The notes: generated from the letters alone by a model not told the origin. Positions 1 to 6,489 are shown, numbered from the stretch's first letter. The stretch is DNA of 64,000 nucleotides from Pseudomonas anatoliensis (GCF_017976235.1 NZ_JACVHC010000006.1:62001-126000), one strand, 5' to 3'. Translations and numbers: made by a program.

Positions 1-1237
1 AACATACCGGACGTGCCTCGCCGTCGTCACCGGCATAAAACACGCCTTCGGACGTCAGGCGAAAGCCTCCCGGCATTAGGTCGTTTTTCGATTTGGTCGG
101 GCGCTTGGGCGCTGCTTTAGGCTTCGGTTCCTGCTCGGGTTCTCCCGCGGTAGCAACCGCCTTTTGCTCGATCATGCCGAACAGCTCGCCGCTGCTTTCC
201 AGCTCTGCGAAGTGCGCAGCTGTCCAGCCTTTGGCGAGCGCATCGGCGGCGTCATCGCCATCGTTCCATTGACCACCTTTGGCGAAGGAGGCGCGCTCGT
301 CCTTCTGCGTGGGCTTGCGTTTGAACACCTCCAACGCAATGACTCGAACCGAGGCGGCGCCGATTTCGCGCAGCTTCTCGGCGACGCTTTCCATGCAGGC
401 TTTGCCACTGTCATCGTTGTCCGACCACAACACCACGTCGCGATCCTTGAGCGGCGTCAGATCGGCTTTGTGCCAAGAGTTGGAGCCGTTAGGCCAGCAC
501 GTTGCCACATGGTCAGGCAACAGTACGGCGGCAGCGTCTGCGGCTTTCTCGCCCTCGCATAAAACGACCGGTGCGTCACTGCGCTGAGCCAGTTCATCAA
601 GGCGAAGCAAGGGACGCGGATCTGGCAGGCCCTGCCAGCGCCATTGTGTGGATTGGCCATCGGCGCGCTGACACCACGTCAGTGGCGCGAAGACCTTCTT
701 CGGCTTGCCATCTTCATCGGGGCCGAGGTCGAAGCGGTAGAGAGCCATGAGAGGCTGACCCTTTGCGTCGCGATAGACCCAAACCTTGGACGGCACACCA
801 TGATTGCGATGTTTGGCTGGGCACTTGTTCATGGCCTCGGTCGGGATCGGCTGAATAGCGTTCCACGTCGTTGTTTTGGGCTTGCTCGGTGCAGCTTTCG
901 TCTGGGCAGCACCGGGCGCAACGTTCAATAAGTCGGCCAGCTTGTTGCAAGCCTCGACGTCAGTGCCGCCGTCCAAATAGCGCACTAGATCGATGAGATC
1001 GCCGCCTTTGTCTCCGGTGGCAAAGTCGGCCCAGGTGCACTTGCTCAAATTGATCTTCAGCGAACCGGCACGCTTGTCGCTGCGGGTTGGATTCGGAGCG
1101 GTATATTCCTTGCCGCCGTCTACACGCTTGCCGTTGGGTAGCCAATGCGACAGGACACGATCAATGTCTTTTAGCGCAGCGGCTTTCACGTCGGCAAAGC
1201 TTGGACGTTTTGTGGTGATATTCGGGCGCTGGCTCAT
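1..1237 (-). CDS. Toprim/DUF927-type replication protein of the integrated element (partial)
   Basis: The minus-strand frame is open from an ATG at 1237 to the left edge, giving 412 visible residues with the C-terminus missing. Around residues 210-290 it shows a Toprim-like core: VVLCEGEKAADAAA (the glutamate motif) and, some 45 residues on, VLWSDNDDSGK (the acidic DxD-type motif). These are typical of DnaG-like primases. The last visible residues, PGGFRLTSEGVFYAGDDGE, resemble the start of DUF927, a helicase-like domain found with Toprim in P4-like elements. The likely role is priming and unwinding for element replication. The ATG overlaps the stop of the upstream gene (ATGA), so translation is probably coupled. 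The domain order is read directly; the replication role is inferred from the family and the integrase context. Confidence 0.8.
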   Translation of the reverse strand, partial: MSQRPNITTKRPSFADVKAAALKDIDRVLSHWLPNGKRVDGGKEYTAPNPTRSDKRAGSLKINLSKCTWADFATGDKGGDLIDLVRYLDGGTDVEACNKLADLLNVAPGAAQTKAAPSKPKTTTWNAIQPIPTEAMNKCPAKHRNHGVPSKVWVYRDAKGQPLMALYRFDLGPDEDGKPKKVFAPLTWCQRADGQSTQWRWQGLPDPRPLLRLDELAQRSDAPVVLCEGEKAADAAAVLLPDHVATCWPNGSNSWHKADLTPLKDRDVVLWSDNDDSGKACMESVAEKLREIGAASVRVIALEVFKRKPTQKDERASFAKGGQWNDGDDAADALAKGWTAAHFAELESSGELFGMIEQKAVATAGEPEQEPKPKAAPKRPTKSKNDLMPGGFRLTSEGVFYAGDDGEARPVC

Positions 1238-1506
1238 GTGTCAGCCCTCGGCAGAAACAAAGCGTCGTTGATGTCATCGATCAGCGCTTTGGCCATCTCG
1301 CCAAGGTACAGGGCAGGCCAACTGAAACGCTCACCGCTGTCGCTCATGGCGGCGTCGAAGTTGAGCTGGTTAGCGTGATGCTGCAGTAGAGAAACCATCT
1401 CCAGTGCATCCTCGACCGGGACACCGGCATTGACCCGAAATAACTTTAAATCGGTGGCGTTCACGCGAGTGAAAGTGGCGTGGCCGAGCGTGGTGGAAGT
1501 GGTCAT
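1234..1506 (-). CDS. DUF3077-like small protein of the element
   Basis: This 90-residue protein contains FRVNAGVPVEDALEMVSLLQHHANQL, the pattern of the DUF3077 family. These are small Pseudomonas proteins of unknown function that are common in prophages and islands. It has no signal peptide or membrane segment. The gene overlaps both neighbours by four bases (ATGA at each end), which places it inside a translationally coupled chain ending in the Toprim/DUF927 gene. No function can be assigned. A regulatory or replication-accessory role would fit the position but is only inference. Confidence 0.75.
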   Translation of the reverse strand: MTTSTTLGHATFTRVNATDLKLFRVNAGVPVEDALEMVSLLQHHANQLNFDAAMSDSGERFSWPALYLGEMAKALIDDINDALFLPRADT

Positions 1507-1787
1507 AGCGCACCGCCTTTCTGCATGGCAGGCGTCGACGTGTTATCGCCGTGCATGGCGAGTGTTTTGATCAGGCCGAGGGTGCCGCGTACATCCCAAA
1601 GGACGGCTGCGATAACGTGATTGGCGAGGCGCGAGGATTCATTTTCGAAGTGATCTTCGAGCAATGTCAGCACTGAATCGGCACGGTCAATCGCGCAGGT
1701 AATAGCGTCGATGGGCACACCGGCTTCTGCGGTCGGATTCACGCAAAGCAGGTCTTCAGGCAGAGAGAAACTCAAGGCGTTATTCAT
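1503..1787 (-). CDS. Hypothetical element protein, 94 residues
   Basis: The protein runs from MNNALSFSLPEDLLCV to AMQKGGAL. It is acidic, with a helical middle (DAITCAIDRADSVLTLLEDHF). I do not recognise a family with certainty. It broadly resembles the DUF3077 neighbour in having a SLLxxH/TLLEDH helix, so the two may be distant relatives. The start at 1787 is preferred over a much longer upstream extension because it overlaps the previous stop (CAATGA) and has AGGCGGT just upstream. The stop overlaps the next ATG. It belongs to the coupled operon behind the C4-type control region. Confidence 0.7.
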   Translation of the reverse strand: MNNALSFSLPEDLLCVNPTAEAGVPIDAITCAIDRADSVLTLLEDHFENESSRLANHVIAAVLWDVRGTLGLIKTLAMHGDNTSTPAMQKGGAL

Positions 1788-1942
1788 TGGGCACCGCCTG
1801 CGGTTTCTAGTGCGCGGGCTTTGGCCATGTGAGCGTTGTAACGGGAGAGACGTGTAGCGAGGCTGGAGTTGGCGTGTAAAGCGGCGAGAGCCATTGCACG
1901 GTGTGCAGCGGCGCGAATTTTGGACGGATTGAGGGCGTGCAT
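1784..1942 (-). CDS. 52-residue protein directly behind the C4-type control region
   Basis: A short ORF from MHALNPSKIRAAAHRAMALA to ALETAGGAQ. It is rich in alanine and basic residues and probably helical. The start is well supported: AAGAAGGAG lies 8 bases upstream of the ATG, and the stop overlaps the next start (ATGA). The Shine-Dalgarno sequence is part of the target box at 1951-1962, complementary to the loop of the antisense RNA at 2001-2075, so this is the gene whose translation the RNA would block first. In P1 and P4 the genes in this position are icd/ant or kil-type genes. No sequence similarity to those is visible, so only the position is analogous. Confidence 0.75.
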   Translation of the reverse strand: MHALNPSKIRAAAHRAMALAALHANSSLATRLSRYNAHMAKARALETAGGAQ

Positions 1943-2000
1943 AGGTGGAGCTCCTTCTTAAGTAGGAACTGCCACGATTCGTCGCCAAACGAATTGGGGT

Positions 2001-2075
2001 GGCAGCTGTGCGCAGGTTGGCGAACCGGGTAAGAAGGAACCCGGCAGACCCGAAGGTCTCCCACGCACAGCCGCC
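2001..2075 (-). ncRNA. C4-type antisense RNA (immunity/control RNA of the element)
   Basis: On the minus strand a 12-base arm (2075-2064) pairs with 2012-2001 with one mismatch, closing a cloverleaf. Inside are hairpin 1 (2059-2046, AGACC/GGTCT, loop TTCG) and hairpin 2 (2044-2025, CCGGGT/ACCCGG). The loop of hairpin 2 is TCCTTCTT, followed by the unpaired TTCGCCAACC. CCTTCTT is complementary to AAGAAGG at 2142-2136 and 1959-1953, and TCGCCAA to TTGGCGA at both 2158-2152 and 1988-1982. This a-b / anti / a-b arrangement is that of the C4 RNA of phages P1/P7 and the CI RNA of P4. The structure is read from sequence; expression and processing are inferred. Confidence 0.8.
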
Positions 2076-2096
2076 ATAAAGCAGGAATGCGGGCAC

Positions 2097-2130
2097 AAAA
2101 AAAGCGCCTGCAATCGAGATGGGGGCGCCT
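2097..2130 (-). terminator. Intrinsic terminator between the first target boxes and the C4-type RNA
   Basis: On the minus strand GCGCC (2128-2124) pairs with GGCGC (2108-2104) and is followed at once by seven T residues. It lies upstream of the antisense RNA in the same transcript, so the RNA must come from read-through and processing or from a closer promoter. Confidence 0.6.
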
Positions 2131-2189
2131 GTGCGCCTTCTTAAACTCGGGTCGCCAAACCCGGTCGCTGATTTTGCAGCGACGGCCAG

Positions 2190-2218
2190 AGAGTAACGTC
2201 CGTTTTTCGAAAGTGCAA
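2190..2218 (-). promoter_or_regulatory. Predicted sigma-70 promoter for the control RNA and operon
   Basis: On the minus strand TTGCAC (2218-2213) is separated by 17 bases from TACTCT (2195-2190). A transcript starting near 2183 would carry copy 1 of the target boxes, the terminator, the C4-type RNA, copy 2 and then the small genes, as in P4 and P1. Confidence 0.55.
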
Positions 2219-2318
2219 CTGCGCTGGTGGCTTGCGGTTTTTTCAGGTGCGGCATAAATTGTTCGGGCATGTAGATTGACCTCAACGCCTCCGGATCGGC
2301 CCCGGGGGCGTTTTCGTT

Positions 2319-2624
2319 TCAGGCATTGGCTTCCCAGCGCAGGGAGAGTAGGGGTAGGAAGTCGCCATCGATCAGGCATCTGGCGTCTTCGTAGGCGTCG
2401 ATCTGCTGGCCTTCATCGACGACCACAAATCCAAATTTTTCGCAGTGGAGAGCGAGAATGCACCAGGTGCCGTCGGCCCATCTGAGGATGCTGACTACAC
2501 GCCCCTTTTTTTCTTCTCGGCTGCGAAAGCGTTCAAACCGCTGCATGGTTTGGGTTGAAAAACCGATTTGGCGCAACACTGAAAACGGATGCATCAGCGC
2601 TTTGCTGGCTATCTTGAGTTTCAT
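2319..2624 (-). CDS. Hypothetical element protein, 101 residues
   Basis: The protein begins MKLKIASKALMHPFSVLRQIGF and ends LPLLSLRWEANA. The middle, GRVVSILRWADGTWCILALHCEKFGFVVVDEGQQID, looks like a small beta-rich fold. I do not recognise a family. The start overlaps the stop of the AlpA-like gene (GCATGA), so the two are coupled. It is the last gene before the C4-type leader. A GC hairpin with AACGCC/GGCGTT arms at about 2287-2313 follows the stop but lacks a T-tract on this strand. Confidence 0.65.
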   Translation of the reverse strand: MKLKIASKALMHPFSVLRQIGFSTQTMQRFERFRSREEKKGRVVSILRWADGTWCILALHCEKFGFVVVDEGQQIDAYEDARCLIDGDFLPLLSLRWEANA

Positions 2625-2974
2625 GCGGCCACCTCGTTACGGGCCGCGATGCGTGCACGATTCCAATTCAAAACCTCGGCTAAAACCCATGCCACCGGCG
2701 CGCCGCGTGCGTTGCTATTGGTGAGTTTCACTGCCTGTGGGAATCCGCTTTCGGACTGGTTCATAAGTTTGTAAACGGTTGCGCGGCCGATGCCTGTGAG
2801 GGCCATGACTTGGTTGATACGGATCAACGTGGCAGCGGGGTCATACCGGCACAGATCCCAATCAGAAGCGTTGACTTGTGATTGCGGCGCGTTGGCGCTG
2901 TCACGTCGGTCAGTTATCGACGTGGCGGATGCAGAGAGCTCTTTAATTTTCTTGGCTGGGTTGGAAGCGGTCAC
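2621..2974 (-). CDS. AlpA-like DNA-binding regulator
   Basis: The C-terminal half, LIRINQVMALTGIGRATVYKL followed by GFPQAVKLT and APVAWVLAEVLNWNRARI, is the AlpA/phage-regulator winged-helix pattern: a recognition helix in GIGRATVYKLM and a tryptophan-containing wing. Such proteins control excision and element genes, for example AlpA activating an excisionase in the CP4-57 element. The start is taken as GTG at 2974 because GTGA overlaps the stop of the upstream gene; longer in-frame extensions would run deep into that gene. The N-terminal 45 residues are polar and probably disordered. The exact start is less sure than the family. Confidence 0.8.
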   Translation of the reverse strand: MTASNPAKKIKELSASATSITDRRDSANAPQSQVNASDWDLCRYDPAATLIRINQVMALTGIGRATVYKLMNQSESGFPQAVKLTNSNARGAPVAWVLAEVLNWNRARIAARNEVAA

Positions 2975-3222
2975 TCGGCTCGTCCTCCCGCATTGGCAGC
3001 GCTGGAGCAAACCCGGGTTTCTAGCCAAGCCGCGACGTCCCCGGAGCGATAACGCACCCGTGACCCGGTTTTGACGTAGGGGAGTGAATGAGTACGTGAG
3101 CTGCGCCATGCAGCGAGCGTTCGGCTGGACAAGCCTAGAGCGTTCGCTACCTGATCAGTAGTGAGAAGCTCTGTAGCAGGCTGGATGGTTGCAAATGGAT
3201 TTGCGGCGTCGTGGAGAGTCAT
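2971..3222 (-). CDS. Excisionase-like helix-turn-helix protein
   Basis: An 83-residue protein whose centre, LLTTDQVANALGLSSRTLAAWR then LPYVKTGSRVRYRSGDVAAWLETR, is the MerR-like/excisionase winged helix used by phage Xis proteins: a helix-turn-helix followed by the VRYR wing and a final helix. It is the first gene of the minus-strand chain and its stop overlaps the GTG of the AlpA-like gene. It probably binds element-end DNA and helps excision, or acts as a repressor. The fold is clear; whether it is Xis or a transcription regulator is not decided by sequence. Confidence 0.8.
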   Translation of the reverse strand: MTLHDAANPFATIQPATELLTTDQVANALGLSSRTLAAWRSSRTHSLPYVKTGSRVRYRSGDVAAWLETRVCSSAANAGGRAE

Positions 3223-3409
3223 AGCGGGTTACCTGTCGTAGTTCTTACAGGCCCCAGCTATGTAAACTAATAATTGATTTTTAAAAGCTTTATTTTTCGT
3301 CTACTTCGAAGCAACGTTCCGTTTAGTGGCAAGTAAAGTCAGCACGTTCGCGACAAAGTTTTCATTTTTTGCCGGGCCGTCCCACCATGTCTCACTGGTT
3401 TTCTATACA

Positions 3410-3455
3410 GTGTAAAAAATGAAAAGTAAAACGCGTTTTTCACAATTTTTTACAC
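3410..3455. promoter_or_regulatory. 46-bp dyad, probable operator or protein-binding site
   Basis: The outer arms GTGTAAAAAA (3410-3419) and TTTTTTACAC (3446-3455) are a perfect inverted repeat around a central palindrome AAAACGCGTTTT. The arms and centre together look like a site for a dimeric or tetrameric regulator. Confidence 0.5.
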
Positions 3456-3606
3456 AAACGGTACTTTATTACCGAGTTTTGCATCTCTCTCTGCAGTTCC
3501 TCAATTTCGGAAATTCAGCCCCCCGCCCCATGCTTTCTGTCGTTTCCAGCGAAAGACATTCGAGTCCCAGCCATACGTCGCCATCAGTGAAGTGGTGCTA
3601 TCCGGC

Positions 3607-3728
3607 GTTACACGCTTAGTCATCGTTACACCGGGTGTACGCGATCCCGTTCAAACGTGTAACCACTGGAAGAACCAATGAATTCGGGCGTTTGGCGAAG
3701 GTCGTTACACGGGTTACACGCGTTACAC
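3607..3728. repeat. Iteron-like cluster of GTTACAC repeats
   Basis: GTTACAC occurs at 3607, 3625, 3704, 3713 and 3722 on the plus strand, and inverted (GTGTAAC) at 3657-3663. The last three are exactly 9 bases apart and the first two 18 apart. The extended unit is S-GTTACAC. The cluster lies beside the integrase stop. It could be a replication origin read by the Toprim/DUF927 protein or arm sites for integrase. Confidence 0.6.
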
Positions 3729-3756
3729 TGATTTTGGACGGGTTGTGGATGCCTGC

Positions 3757-4992
3757 TCATACCACCTCGCCGAAATCTCCGTGAACGACACTTCCAGCAG
3801 CTAAGTGATCTAGGTAATCGGCGTACCACTGCATCATGGTCGTGCGCTGTTTTAAGTACACAGCTTTGTTGTAAACACCCGCAACCCCATCCTTCATATG
3901 GGAAAGCTGGGCTTCAATATGGTTTTCATCAAAGCCGTGCTCGTTAAGGATCGTACTCGCAATGTGTCGGAATCCATGGCCAGTTTGACGACCTTCATAG
4001 CCCAAGCGGCGTAATGCCATTAAGAAGACAGTATTGGAGCGTGCTTTCGTTGTATCGCTACGGCCAGGGAAAAGAAGCTGATAGTTGCCAGTCAAAACAT
4101 ACAGGTCCCTCAGCAGAGTTACTGCTTGGTGAGGTAGTGGCACCAGGTGCTCTCGACGCCGTTTCATTCGCTCTGCTGGGATCGTCCAAACAGCTTTTTT
4201 TAGATCAAACTCCGACCATCGAGCTTCGCGAATTTCAGAAGGACGGCAGGCCAGCATGGAGAGCAAGTGAAGCCCAATACGGATATCGATAGCGCTTGGA
4301 TAAGCACGGATTGCTCGGAGGAGAGGAGGCAATTCTTCTGGGGATACATGAGCGTAGTTTTCTGCTGGCTTCGTCTGCAGAAATTTGTGCAAGCCTTCCA
4401 GCGGGTTGTGTGTTGCCCGCCCGGTTACCCTCGCGAGGTCGTAAATCTCACGACACATTCCTCTTACGCGGCTGGTCTGCTCAATGATTCCTTTCCGCTC
4501 CATTGAGCGAAGAAAGTCCATCCATTCCATTGGAAGGATTTCGCGGTACGAGCGAGTTCCGAAAACCGGGAAGACATGCAGCTCCAGTGCGCCGATGGTT
4601 CGGACTGCTGTTCCTGCGGTCCAACCTTTACGTTTCGACGCATACCATTCCCGAGCAAGTTTTTCGAAGGTATTACTGGCGCTTTCCAACGCAGCGGCTT
4701 TTTGGGCCCGCATTGTTGCCAATGGGTTGCTCCCATCAGCAGTGCTTGCCCGCAGGTCGACTGCTTTCTGTCGCGCAGCAGATCCAGAGACCGTTGGATA
4801 ACTGCCCAACCCTATCCATGACCACTTCCCGTCAGCTTTCTTGTAGCGAAGCTGCCACGACTTCTTCCCGTCTGGCCGGACACGGAGGTACACGTTGTTC
4901 CCATCGTGCTCGCGGTACTCCTTGGAGTCAGCTTCCAGGCTCGCTATGACTGTGTCAGCGAGAGGGCGCCGTTTGATTTCAGTCCTTTTCAT
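3757..4992 (-). CDS. P4-type tyrosine integrase
   Basis: This 411-residue tyrosine recombinase has an N-terminal arm-binding domain (DUF4102 type: NNVYLRVRPDGKKSWQLRYK, WIGLGSYPTVS) followed by a SAM-like core and the catalytic domain. Catalytic residues are visible: Arg in RPSEIREARW, His-x-x-Arg in HGFRHIAST, His in LSHM and the tyrosine in YNKAVY. It would integrate and excise the element at the ssrA 3' end, about 170 bases away. The ATG at 4992 (MKRTEIKRRPLADT) matches the family start best. An ATG at 5052 and a TTG at 5070 in the same frame are alternatives with poor ribosome binding sites. The gene is complete. Confidence 0.9.
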   Translation of the reverse strand: MKRTEIKRRPLADTVIASLEADSKEYREHDGNNVYLRVRPDGKKSWQLRYKKADGKWSWIGLGSYPTVSGSAARQKAVDLRASTADGSNPLATMRAQKAAALESASNTFEKLAREWYASKRKGWTAGTAVRTIGALELHVFPVFGTRSYREILPMEWMDFLRSMERKGIIEQTSRVRGMCREIYDLARVTGRATHNPLEGLHKFLQTKPAENYAHVSPEELPPLLRAIRAYPSAIDIRIGLHLLSMLACRPSEIREARWSEFDLKKAVWTIPAERMKRRREHLVPLPHQAVTLLRDLYVLTGNYQLLFPGRSDTTKARSNTVFLMALRRLGYEGRQTGHGFRHIASTILNEHGFDENHIEAQLSHMKDGVAGVYNKAVYLKQRTTMMQWYADYLDHLAAGSVVHGDFGEVV

Positions 4993-5085
4993 TTCCTTGT
5001 ACCCATCAGTTTCAATCTGTATCCGAGGTACAGGAAAGGATACAGCGCACATTGGGATAGGGGTAGACAAGGACGGATAGCCAGA

Positions 5086-5115
5086 AACAAGAAAGCCCGC
5101 ACAGGGCGGGCTTCT
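5086..5115 (-). terminator. Terminator downstream of ssrA
   Basis: On the minus strand GCCCGC (5111-5106) and GCGGGC (5100-5095), extended by A/T pairs, form a hairpin followed by TTTCTTGTT. It lies 45 bases beyond the tmRNA 3' end and so on the element side of the junction. Confidence 0.6.
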
Positions 5116-5159
5116 TGGGGTGTTTCGTAGACTGTCTGAGACAGGTCTAGATTGCTATT

Positions 5160-5552
5160 TGGTGGAGCCGGGGGGATTTGAACCCCCGTCCGCCAGTACT
5201 CCGCTGTCGGTACTACATGCGTAGCCGTTTCTATTAAGTTAACCCTCAGCGACCCGAAGGGCAGGGTGCTTTGGGCGAGTTGTGTAAGTTTTAGCCGCTT
5301 CGTCCACAACGTACTGCACGGCGATTCTGTTCTATATGACAATCATTTTGGGTTTACAGACATCCCCTGATGATTGCTGGACCCGAAGGTACCAGAAGGG
5401 AAGGCTAAGGCTGCTTACGCAGCGAGAGCGTATTCCCCGTAGGTTTCGTCATTGGCAACTATAAGAAGTTGCAACAGTGGATTTACGAGTTCTGTTACCA
5501 ACTCGGCATGCACCTAAAGTTTCGCAACCGGCGTCGAATCCTAAACGGCCCC
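5160..5552 (-). ncRNA. ssrA: tmRNA (transfer-messenger RNA)
   Basis: The minus strand starts GGGGCCG and ends GGCTCCACCA, with a T-arm (GTTCAAATCC in a GGGGG/CCCCC stem) and a tRNA-like acceptor. The resume codon and tag reading frame lie at 5456-5415 and encode ANDETYGEYALAA followed by TAA, the usual Pseudomonas tag. tmRNA rescues stalled ribosomes and marks the products for proteolysis. Its protein partner SmpB is at 15276-15758. The 3' end is intact although an integrase gene lies immediately beyond, as expected when an element uses ssrA as its attachment site. Confidence 0.97.
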
Positions 5553-5617
5553 GAACTCATTGCTCTGTACATCTTGGTGAGCAACAAGCCTGCGCAGTGT
5601 ACGCCAATCGGCGTGTA

Positions 5618-5641
5618 AGGCCAACCCGAAGGTTGGCCTTG
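5618..5641. terminator. Hairpin between a small exported-protein gene and ssrA
   Basis: AAGGCCAACC and GGTTGGCCTT form a perfect 10-bp stem around a CGAA/TTCG loop. It lies just beyond the stop of the minus-strand gene ending at 5649. There is no strong T-tract, so termination is likely but not certain. Confidence 0.5.
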
Positions 5642-5648
5642 AGGTATG

Positions 5649-5924
5649 TCAGTTACGTGTTGGGTTACGGATCTGCATTTTCGTCATGAGGCCCGAGGTG
5701 ATCTCCACGCAATCCTTGTCGTTGCCGGCCGCTTGAGCCGCCAGGGCTTTTTCCTGATCCGCCTTGATGTTGTTCATGGATGTTTCAGGAAGGGATGGCT
5801 GACTGGTGACGAAGTCTTTGATGGCTTGAAGATTCCCGGCACAAAGGTCTTTGTCTGCCGCGAACACCGGCGACGTCAGCAGGGCACCAGCGATGAACAA
5901 TCCAGCAATTGCAGAATGCTTCAT
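5649..5924 (-). CDS. Small exported protein, paralogue 1
   Basis: A 91-residue protein with a clear signal peptide (MKHSAIAGLFIAGALLTSPVFA, cleavage after AxA before ADKDLC). The mature part is a short helical domain with two cysteines (DLCAGNLQ and DKDCVEI), which may form a disulfide. The ATG at 5924 follows AAGGAGATACCC, so upstream in-frame extensions are not used. It is a paralogue of the gene at 6119-6403: both start MKHS, have xDLCxxNLQ and end with a second cysteine near an E-T/I-S motif. The function is unknown; the location is periplasmic by inference. Confidence 0.8.
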   Translation of the reverse strand: MKHSAIAGLFIAGALLTSPVFAADKDLCAGNLQAIKDFVTSQPSLPETSMNNIKADQEKALAAQAAGNDKDCVEITSGLMTKMQIRNPTRN

Positions 5925-6118
5925 GGGTATCTCCTTGAACGGTTGGTCTCGGTGCTGCCGGACGATCTGGCGGCGATGCCGAGTTCGTATCAGGCCGCGT
6001 TCGTTTCGGGCCTGTTCAATCGACCGCGACGACACGCAGGAATTCGGTTTTTTTTACATCTGGTATTGAAATGCCATTCCCTTCGAATAACCGGTTAGGC
6101 CGACCGGAATAGATCGGC

Positions 6119-6403
6119 TTATGGTTGTTTGGCGTCACCCGAGGACTTATCGATTTCTAGAATGATTTGCGATGTTTCCGCAAGACAGTCGTCGATCCTG
6201 CCCTGAGCCTTGAGGGCTTGGGCTTTGCTCACGCTGGCCGAGACGCGCGCATTCAGATCGGGCGACGTTTGGTATTGCGACTTGGAGTTGTTGATTTTCT
6301 GCAAATTCGCTTCGCACAGGTCGCCAGGCTTTGAATCGGCGAAGGAAGTCGAGGCCATCATCGAGGCAGTAACGAACAGACCTAGCAGTACAGAATGCTT
6401 CAT
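6119..6403 (-). CDS. Small exported protein, paralogue 2
   Basis: A 94-residue protein with a signal peptide (MKHSVLLGLFVTASMMASTSFA). The mature part begins DSKPGDLCEANLQKI and carries a second cysteine in IDDCLAETSQI. The ATG at 6403 follows AGGAGAAAAAA. It is clearly related to the gene at 5649-5924, with the same start, spacing of cysteines and length, so the pair arose by tandem duplication. Each copy has its own ribosome binding site, and they are separated by about 190 bases. The function is unknown. Confidence 0.8.
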   Translation of the reverse strand: MKHSVLLGLFVTASMMASTSFADSKPGDLCEANLQKINNSKSQYQTSPDLNARVSASVSKAQALKAQGRIDDCLAETSQIILEIDKSSGDAKQP

Positions 6404-6473
6404 TTTTTTCTCCTTGCACTGAGGAATCCGGACTTCGCTGACCGTGAGAACGGGCCATCGAAAGGAGGACAAA

Positions 6474-6489
6474 CCCCGATTATTCGGGG
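6474..6489. terminator. Hairpin after the D-lactate dehydrogenase gene
   Basis: CCCCGA and TCGGGG form a 6-bp stem with a TTAT loop, followed on the minus strand by TTTG. It lies 45 bases past the stop of the lactate operon. Confidence 0.45.

Larger units (their letters stand above)
1951..2160 (-). promoter_or_regulatory. Paired target boxes flanking the C4-type RNA
   Basis: Two copies of a box pair lie on the minus strand. Copy 1 is GTTTGGCGAC (2160-2151) with TTAAGAAGG (2144-2136). Copy 2 is GTTTGGCGAC (1990-1981) with CTTAAGAAGGAG (1962-1951). The inverted partner, CCTTCTT plus TTCGCCAACC, lies between them. Copy 2 includes the ribosome binding site of the gene starting at 1942, so pairing would hide it. 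Copy 1 sits just before the terminator at 2097-2130, where pairing in C4 systems leads to early transcript ending. Confidence 0.75.
3223..3756. other. Noncoding control region between excisionase and integrase
   Basis: About 530 bases with no convincing gene. The right half next to the excisionase start is AT-rich. It contains the dyad at 3410-3455 and the GTTACAC repeats at 3607-3728, listed separately. Two short ORFs over it have no ribosome binding site or recognisable product. It likely holds promoters, integrase/excisionase arm sites or a replication origin. Confidence 0.6.

Noticed and set aside
1503..2285. 260-residue minus-strand frame covering the C4-type region
   Set aside because: Its upstream part overlays the structured RNA and terminator. 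The internal start at 1787 has an ATGA overlap and a ribosome binding site, so only the last 94 residues are kept.
1807..2379. 190-residue minus-strand frame
   Set aside because: It covers the 52-residue gene in another frame and the control RNA, with no ribosome binding site or recognisable domain.
3419..3829. Two short frames in the excisionase-integrase gap
   Set aside because: No ribosome binding site and no domain; they overlap the dyad and the GTTACAC repeats.
4989..5342. 117-residue frame across the tmRNA end and the integrase start
   Set aside because: It reads through the tRNA-like part of ssrA and is not a plausible protein.
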